Source of the DNA: Nostocales cyanobacterium LEGE 11386
Lineage (GTDB): Bacteria > Cyanobacteriota > Cyanobacteriia > Cyanobacteriales > Nostocaceae
Reading direction: 5' to 3'
DNA length: 45,885 bases
NCBI GenBank assembly: GCA_015207155.1
Contig: JADEXK010000049.1
Coordinates: 1-45,885, forward strand
Part shown: positions 40,319 to 45,885 of the stretch, in pieces
How positions within the stretch are numbered: position 1 is the stretch's first letter
Layout of the letters: every line of letters starts with the position of its first letter
Made by a program: the position numbers and the translations under genes
Notes under the pieces: model-generated
Database searches by the model: none
Told to the model about the DNA's origin: nothing
The model's input: only the letters and a program-made list of their open reading frames with translations

Positions 40319-41335
40319 CTAGCGGAACATACTACTGACTGAAGTATCTTCGTGAATTCGCCAGATGGTTTCCCCTAACAGATTAGCTACTGAAAGCACC
40401 ACTAATTGTGGAAAGCGATCGCTTTCTGGTATGGGAATTGTATTTGTCACAATGACTTCCTCAAACAAGCCACTTGACAAACGCTCCTGCGCCGGGGGAG
40501 AAAAAACAGCATGAGTTGCACAAGCATATACTTGACTTGCACCTTCCTCACGCAGCAATCTTGCTCCTTCGGTAATTGTGCCACCAGTGTCGATCATGTC
40601 ATCTACTAAAATTGCTGTTTTGCCCTTGACATCACCGATAACGTTCAAGACTTCGGCGACATTGTGAGCCTGACGACGTTTATCAATAATGGCAAGCGGT
40701 GCATCATCCAACTTTTTCGCAAATGCTCTAGCTCGTGCGACACCGCCGACATCGGGAGAAACAACTACAATGTCAGATAGTTGTTTACTCACCAAATAAT
40801 CGAGAATTACTGGCGAACCGTAAACATGGTCAAAAGGTATATCGAAATAGCCTTGAATTTGCGCCGAGTGCAAATCCATCGCTAGAACGCGGCTAGCACC
40901 TGCTTTTGTAATCAGGTTGGCCACCAATTTAGCGGTGATTGACTCTCGTCCTGCCGTTTTGCGATCGGCACGAGCATAGCCATAATAGGGAATTACTGCT
41001 GTGATCTGTCGCGCCGAAGCTCGACGACAGGCATCAACCATAATCAGCAATTCCATCAAATGATCATTAACTGGTTGACAAGTTGGCTGAATTAAATAAA
41101 CATCACAACCCCGAATTGACTCTTGGATTTGAACGTATAGCTCTCCATCCGCGAATCTTTTACGAATCATTGGCCCCAAGTCCATGCCCAGATAACGAGC
41201 GACTTCTTGAGACAGTTGTACATTGGCAGAGCCAGAAAATAGCCGCAGGCGATGATTTTCAGTCAGTCCTGTTGCAGCTGGTTGCACTTTTAAAGTTGCA
41301 GAACTGAGCACAGCAGATCCTCGATGTGCATTCAT
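40319..41335 (-). CDS. prs: Ribose-phosphate pyrophosphokinase (PRPP synthetase)
   Basis: 338 residues, class I PRPP synthetase, which transfers pyrophosphate from ATP to ribose-5-phosphate. Motifs: LRLFSGSANVQLSQEVARYL at the N-terminus, the catalytic loop region ITAVIPYYGYARADRK, MDLHSAQIQGYFDIPFDHV, and the PRPP-binding ILVDDMIDTGGTITEGARLL. The family usually has 310-330 residues; the extra 20 or so are at the N-terminus (before LTENHRLRL), where a later start is possible but no ATG with family support exists. Supplies PRPP for nucleotide, histidine and tryptophan synthesis. Confidence 0.97.
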   Translation of the reverse strand: MNAHRGSAVLSSATLKVQPAATGLTENHRLRLFSGSANVQLSQEVARYLGMDLGPMIRKRFADGELYVQIQESIRGCDVYLIQPTCQPVNDHLMELLIMVDACRRASARQITAVIPYYGYARADRKTAGRESITAKLVANLITKAGASRVLAMDLHSAQIQGYFDIPFDHVYGSPVILDYLVSKQLSDIVVVSPDVGGVARARAFAKKLDDAPLAIIDKRRQAHNVAEVLNVIGDVKGKTAILVDDMIDTGGTITEGARLLREEGASQVYACATHAVFSPPAQERLSSGLFEEVIVTNTIPIPESDRFPQLVVLSVANLLGETIWRIHEDTSVSSMFR

Positions 41336-42116
41336 GGCAATACTATCATTAGATAATTAGCAGATTTAACTGAAGTAGCGTAAAAAAACATCTGTGAGCT
41401 TTCTTAAAGCTTTCATAAAAACTTTAAACATTTCTCAATATAATTATTTTTGGTTCATGTTTTAGTCCTTGTGGTAAACAAACCATTAAATTGATAGCTG
41501 AACTGACATCAAGTCTGTAAACTAGCCGAATAATTGAGCGAATCTCAGCAATCCAAAGCTCTAAGAGGTTGGGTTGATGGAGTATAGCTGCTATCTGTTT
41601 CATTCATCACTGAGAGTCAAGCCTTCACGGCTCAAGTAGTATGGAATGGGAAATCAGAAAGTCGAAACACTCACGAATAAATTTTTCAGGGGACGTTGAA
41701 TGTTGGTTGGATACTCTATGATACTAGCTGCAAAATTATAAACTAGCAGACTAGTTTTTTAATAGTAAATCATCCAAAAAATTCCCAGCAGCAGCAAATT
41801 TAGCTGGCGTGAGTGGCGATCGCTGAGGATGGTTGGTAGTTATACATAGGGGCGTTGATATGGCTGCTTTGACTGCTATTTACTCAAAGAACCACAAAAA
41901 AAGCTGAAATTAATCGTTTGCAGGCAGTTAGTCCCCTTCGCAGTGACTTCCTGCCATTTTTCACACATACTTACTGATAGCAAAGTGTGAAAATAGAGTT
42001 AAATAAGTCTTTGAAGACTTACTTAGCACGTACTAACACGGAAATTCTGACCTTCTCTGCCTAAACTTATCTTTGTAAGTTGCTTCTTTACCAGTTGCTA
42101 TTACATTTAATTAATC
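41336..42116. other. 780-bp divergent intergenic region with two stem-loops
   Basis: Promoters of prs (left) and the kinase gene (right). Two inverted repeats lie close to the kinase start: TTTTCACAC / GTGTGAAAA (41958-41966 and 41985-41993) and TAAGTCTT-TG-AAGACTTA (42004-42021). They might be operators or leader hairpins. Otherwise no frame is supported; one GCGATCGC site occurs near 41817. Confidence 0.45.
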
Positions 42117-43802
42117 ATGCAAGCACCTATTACAGTTGGTTCTATCCTGCAAAACCGTTACCGCATAATTCAAATTCTCGGTCAAGGGGGATTTGGTAGA
42201 ACTTATTTGGCAGAAGATCAGCGACGCTTTAACGAACTTTGCGCGATCAAAGAATTGATTCCAGTAACGGGATCTGATGCTTGGGAGAAGGCACAAGAAC
42301 TTTTCCAAAGAGAAGCGGCAATTTTGTATCAAATCGAACATAAGCAAGTTCCTAAATTTCGAGAAAGATTTGAACAAGATCACCGCTTATTTTTGGTTGA
42401 GGATTACGTTGCAGGTAAAACCTACCGGACTCTGCTGGCTGAACGCTTAACTGTTGGTCAAACCTTCACTGAGGTAGAAGTATTGCAGTTAATACGCTCC
42501 TTGCTACCAGTGTTAGAGCATATTCATAGTCGAGGAATTATTCATCGAGATATCTCACCGGAAAATATTATTTTGCGAGATAGTGATACCAAACCAGTGT
42601 TAATTGATTTTGGTGTAGTCAAGGAACTAGCAACGCGATTACAGTCCCCAGACAGCACAACGCCAGTGACTACCGTAGGTAAATTAGGCTATGCTCCCAG
42701 CGAACAAATGCAAACAGGTCGAGCTTATCCCAGTAGTGATTTGTATGCACTAGCAGTCACAGGGATAGTGTTGCTGACTGGTAAAGAACCAATTGAGCTA
42801 TTTGATGAAACCCAACTAACTTGGAATTGGCAACGTTGGGTAAGGGTAAATCCCATATTTGCCCAGGTTTTGAATCACATGTTAAACCATCTACCGGGCG
42901 ATCGCTATCACAGTGCTGCTGATGTAGCTCAAGCATTGCAGGTTGTCAATGGGCCAAGTATCCCTAACTCAGAAGTTTCCCATATCCAAACAATTGCTGT
43001 GGGTCGTCGCCCAGATTTAGTACGACCACCAGTTTCACCCTACAAACCAGAGCCAGTTATTCCACCCAGCCGTTCTAGCTCAATCTTAGATAATCCGTTA
43101 GCTCTTGGGGCTATTGGTAGTGCGGTAGTCATTTTAGCAGGAGTCGGTTCTTGGGCGTTGGTCAGTTCTATCCGCAGTCAACCAAATGAACCACCAGATG
43201 CAACATCACCACAAACTTTCCCCTCACCGGTTGTGACTGGTGGGGAGACTTTCACTCCTACACCTACACCCACACCTACACCTACCAGTGTTGAACCTGT
43301 AATATCTAGTAAGCGCCTCATATTTGACGCATCTAACACCGCTATTGTTGAAGATACTATCAAAGAAAATCAAATTATCCAGTACACATTTTTTGGCGAA
43401 GCAGGAGCCAAGTTAACGGCATTGATTGACCAAGCAAATGGAATTTCGCTAACAATTTTAGATGCCAATCAACAACCAATTGACACTAATGTTCAGCAAG
43501 TAACCACCTATGAAGGAATATTACCGATTAGTGGTAGATATATTATTCAGTTAACGCCAGATCCAGAAATTGCCGAAAGCGATTATATTCTCAATATTGC
43601 ATTAGAAAACCCAGTCATACCGACACCGACACCAACTCCAACACCAATTCCCACCCCAACAGTCACTGAAACGCCAATTCCCACACAGACACCCATACCA
43701 ATCCCTGTACCTACACCAACCTTTAACGAAGAAAATAATACCCCTACTGATAGCACACCAGAATTATTTCCTGATCCCACCAGTTCACCCTCAATTCAGT
43801 AG
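42117..43802 (+). CDS. Ser/Thr protein kinase with PPC-like C-terminal domain and TP-rich linkers
   Basis: 561 residues. Kinase domain about 14-280 with glycine loop LGQGGFGRTYLAED, K45 (CAIKEL), catalytic H143-R-D-I-S-P-E-N150, and D164-F-G166. The lysine of HRDxKPxN is Ser147. A single membrane helix (about 327-352) separates it from an outside part: a low-complexity linker of TPTP repeats, a beta-rich domain of about 90 residues (DTIKENQIIQYTFFGEAGAK ... RYIIQLTPDPE) resembling the bacterial PPC domain, then another TP-rich tail. The topology is that of a receptor kinase whose outer domain could bind glycans. A terminator hairpin follows. Confidence 0.9.
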   Translation: MQAPITVGSILQNRYRIIQILGQGGFGRTYLAEDQRRFNELCAIKELIPVTGSDAWEKAQELFQREAAILYQIEHKQVPKFRERFEQDHRLFLVEDYVAGKTYRTLLAERLTVGQTFTEVEVLQLIRSLLPVLEHIHSRGIIHRDISPENIILRDSDTKPVLIDFGVVKELATRLQSPDSTTPVTTVGKLGYAPSEQMQTGRAYPSSDLYALAVTGIVLLTGKEPIELFDETQLTWNWQRWVRVNPIFAQVLNHMLNHLPGDRYHSAADVAQALQVVNGPSIPNSEVSHIQTIAVGRRPDLVRPPVSPYKPEPVIPPSRSSSILDNPLALGAIGSAVVILAGVGSWALVSSIRSQPNEPPDATSPQTFPSPVVTGGETFTPTPTPTPTPTSVEPVISSKRLIFDASNTAIVEDTIKENQIIQYTFFGEAGAKLTALIDQANGISLTILDANQQPIDTNVQQVTTYEGILPISGRYIIQLTPDPEIAESDYILNIALENPVIPTPTPTPTPIPTPTVTETPIPTQTPIPIPVPTPTFNEENNTPTDSTPELFPDPTSSPSIQ

Positions 43803-43829
43803 CCGTAATTGCAAATCTATAAAAATTAT

Positions 43830-43858
43830 TGTGGGGTGGGCATCTTGCCCATCCCACA
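43830..43858 (+). terminator. Terminator hairpin downstream of the kinase gene
   Basis: TGTGGGGTGGGCA-TCT-TGCCCATCCCACA, a near-perfect 13-bp stem (one G-U) followed by AAAACC. Related to the repeat hairpin at 28303. Confidence 0.65.
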
Positions 43859-44028
43859 AAACCAAAGATTAGGGTACAGGAGGATGAATGAGAGATAATA
43901 GAAAATGAGCATTACTTGAGTCTGGTTATAAAGTATTAAAATATACTCATATGCCTACTCAAACATTGAAAGTAACCCTTTTCAGCATTATTTGAGTATT
44001 TCAAATAAGCTAGAGACTCAAAACCTTA

Positions 44029-45780
44029 ATGTATCGTTTTTCTGGCGTTCACTGCATAAATCCTGACTGTCAACGTCCTTATCCTCAGCCTTGGGGAAAC
44101 AAGTTTTGTAACAGCTGTGGCGCACTGCTACAGCTGTTAGATCGCTATGTTCCTCTCCAACCCTTAGGTTCGGGAGGATTCGCCCAAATTTACACGGTTT
44201 GGGATGAAAAAACCCAGACGGAGAAAGTACTAAAAGTTTTGGTAGAAAGTTCACCAAAGGCACTGGAATTATTTACACAAGAGGCAGCAGTTTTAATCAA
44301 TTTGCGGCATCCTGGTGTCCCCAGAGTTGAATCTGATGGTTATTTTCAGATAAATTTGCCTAGTCCTAAACCACGCCAACTAGCTTGTTTGGTGATGGAA
44401 AAAATTAATGGGCAGACTTTAGAGGAGATACTAGAAAATTATCCTCAAGGATGTCCAGAGGATTTGGTGTTAGCCTGGTTTGCCCAAGCTGTAAAAATTC
44501 TACAGGAATTGCACAAACGCCAGATTATTCATCGGGACATCAAACCTTCTAATTTGATGTTGCGGACTCACTCGCCAACTGTACCCCCGACTCAAGGGGG
44601 ATCTGGGATAGAACTGGTACTGATTGATTTTGGTGGGGCGAAACAATTTAACACAGCCAGGCTGCGTCGAGAGTCTAGTTCCACGAGGTTATATTCTTCT
44701 GGCTACAGTCCACCAGAACAGATGACTGGTAGTAATGTAGGGCCTGCGGCTGATTTTTATGCTCTCGGTCGGACGATGATTGAATTACTCACGGGCAAAT
44801 ATCCGCCGGAGTTGGGAGACCCCCAAACTGGTGTTTTGCGCTGGCGCAATCAGGTGAACGTTAACCCGCAACTGGCTGACTTGCTAGATGAGATGGTACA
44901 GGAGGATGTGCGATCGCGTCCAGCTAATGCGGCAATCATTCAAAAACGTTTGACTAAGATTACCCGTACATCAACGCCGACTGGGCTATTTTCCCCACTC
45001 CAGGACTCAGTTCAGCAAGCCATAGCACAAGTTTTTAGCCAATCTACACTCTTAATCCAAGTTGGTGAGCAAGCATTAAATAATTTAGCCAAAGCTATAG
45101 GCAAAACAGTTATTTTGATCACCAAGGCGATTTTCCAAGTCTTACAAGCCTGTTTAGCAACGATTTGGGCCATGCTGCTAACTGGTCTTGGTGCTTGTGT
45201 TGGTACTATTGTTGGTTTTATTTTGGCATATCGCACAATCTTAGGCGATCGCTTTGCCGAATATATTTTTAGCCAGCTACCCGAATTAGCAACCCATACT
45301 CAACCTCTCGTGGCTACAAAAATAATAGTGTTTGTTACCGCAGGCATAGGAACTGCATGGGGACTGACGGCTTCGGGTTGTTTTGGTCAACGGCGACGAT
45401 TTTTAATGGCATCGCTCATGGGTATGATCAGCTATGCATTTAGTTGGTTAGTTTTGCAATTAATTACATCTCAAGATAGCGGCGAAGGGTTGTTGGGAGT
45501 AATTTTGGTGGCAATTTTCTTATTCACGTTAAGTATAGGTTTTCGCAGTCATCACATAGTTCATGCTGTGGTTGCTGCATTTGGTACTGCTATCATCTTC
45601 GCAATTTTCATCTTTTTTGGGTTTCCACCTACTGTATTTCAATTTTCTGGACAGCCCCTCTGGTCGGCATTATCCTTACCCATTGCTTTTTTTAGTTTGG
45701 TGGGGATCTTGATGAGCTTTTGGTTAGGGGTGAGTTATTACCTGATTGTCCCTGGATTAAAATTTTTGGGATGGCGTTGA
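44029..45780 (+). CDS. Ser/Thr protein kinase with N-terminal zinc ribbon and C-terminal multi-helix membrane domain
   Basis: 583 residues. A CX4C-X12-CX2C zinc ribbon (C9, C14, C27, C30) begins the protein. The kinase domain runs from about 40 to 305: LGSGGFAQIYTVWDE, K69, H168-R-D-I-K-P-S-N, D200-F-G, with YSSGYSPPEQMTG as the activation/P+1 segment. Residues about 370-580 form at least six membrane helices (for example MLLTGLGACVGTIVGFILAY, SLPIAFFSLVGILMSFWLGV). All catalytic residues are intact. This zinc-ribbon kinase layout is found in cyanobacteria. The stop TGA is immediately followed by an 8-bp tandem repeat. No neighbours suggest a substrate. Confidence 0.92.
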   Translation: MYRFSGVHCINPDCQRPYPQPWGNKFCNSCGALLQLLDRYVPLQPLGSGGFAQIYTVWDEKTQTEKVLKVLVESSPKALELFTQEAAVLINLRHPGVPRVESDGYFQINLPSPKPRQLACLVMEKINGQTLEEILENYPQGCPEDLVLAWFAQAVKILQELHKRQIIHRDIKPSNLMLRTHSPTVPPTQGGSGIELVLIDFGGAKQFNTARLRRESSSTRLYSSGYSPPEQMTGSNVGPAADFYALGRTMIELLTGKYPPELGDPQTGVLRWRNQVNVNPQLADLLDEMVQEDVRSRPANAAIIQKRLTKITRTSTPTGLFSPLQDSVQQAIAQVFSQSTLLIQVGEQALNNLAKAIGKTVILITKAIFQVLQACLATIWAMLLTGLGACVGTIVGFILAYRTILGDRFAEYIFSQLPELATHTQPLVATKIIVFVTAGIGTAWGLTASGCFGQRRRFLMASLMGMISYAFSWLVLQLITSQDSGEGLLGVILVAIFLFTLSIGFRSHHIVHAVVAAFGTAIIFAIFIFFGFPPTVFQFSGQPLWSALSLPIAFFSLVGILMSFWLGVSYYLIVPGLKFLGWR

Positions 45781-45876
45781 TGAGGGAGTGAGGGAGTGAG
45801 GGAGTGAGGGAGTGAGGGAGTGAGGGAGTGAGGGAGTGAGGGAGTGAGGGAGTGAGGGAGTGAGGGAGTGAGGGCG
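45781..45876. repeat. Octamer tandem repeat, 11 perfect TGAGGGAG units plus one variant
   Basis: Eleven exact copies of TGAGGGAG run from 45781 to 45868, followed by TGAGGGCG (45869-45876). The array begins at the base after the stop codon of the kinase gene. Confidence 0.95.
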
Positions 45877-45885
45877 TGCTCTTAT

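Noticed and set aside
43583..43780. Minus-strand frame rich in GVGVGVG
   Set aside because: It is the antisense of the TPTPTP repeat linker of the kinase gene.

Overview
The window looks like chromosomal DNA of a filamentous, probably heterocyst-forming cyanobacterium of the Nostoc/Anabaena group. The basis is the very frequent GCGATCGC (HIP1) octamer, several 7-bp short tandem repeats of the kind known from these genomes, SLH-domain surface proteins, several Ser/Thr kinases of cyanobacterial architecture (CHASE2-kinase, kinase-PPC, zinc-ribbon-kinase), an NdbB-like NDH-2 and a DUF1350 protein. This is an inference from content; no marker gene fixes the genus.

Layout. (1) 1-2.8 kb is an accessory strip: the end of an insertion sequence whose transposase runs off the left edge, the 3' remnant of an AIPR-type (abortive infection) gene that the IS appears to have truncated, two complete toxin-antitoxin pairs (RHH/PIN and DUF433/DUF5615), a HicB-like tail remnant and several copies of a GC-richer repeat. 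(2) 2.8-13.7 kb is mostly housekeeping: aspartate aminotransferase, cysteine desulfurase, a lipoprotein phospholipase-D-like protein with an EF-hand and a helix-hairpin-helix tail, NdbB, a HAD hydrolase, a Nudix hydrolase, FolK and a class A penicillin-binding protein. (3) 13.7-19.6 kb holds envelope and secreted proteins (SLH lipoprotein, PEP-CTERM GDSL esterase, SLH-fasciclin-barrel protein), a methyltransferase and two copies of a dispersed repeat, one with MITE-like ends. (4) 20.4-24.8 kb: an MlaE-type permease, a membrane/coiled-coil protein, a DUF1350 hydrolase, and a response regulator-PP2C phosphatase facing a STAS anti-sigma antagonist. (5) 25.7-28.1 kb is a general-stress group (GlsB/YeaQ, CsbD, ChaB-like, Dps). 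(6) 28.5-33.8 kb has a FecE-like ATPase, a GIY-YIG protein, a sugar-type ABC permease, a 2OG-Fe(II) oxygenase and glutathione reductase. (7) 33.9-45.8 kb contains three Ser/Thr kinases interleaved with a NYN-domain protein, LeuA, an HD hydrolase and Prs; the window ends in an 8-bp tandem repeat.

The most useful observations are: an IS-truncated defence gene at the left edge beside two TA modules; heptamer repeats that sit at gene 3' ends and in three cases supply the stop codon; a phospholipase-D-like lipoprotein with an inserted EF-hand loop; a glutathione reductase lacking the usual NADPH-binding arginines; a GIY-YIG protein lacking its catalytic arginine; a kinase with HRDISPEN in place of HRDxKPxN; and gene remnants (AIPR, HicB, Uma2, one unidentified) in apparently empty intergenic DNA. 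I did not find a clearly new multi-gene system. No tRNA, rRNA or CRISPR array was seen.
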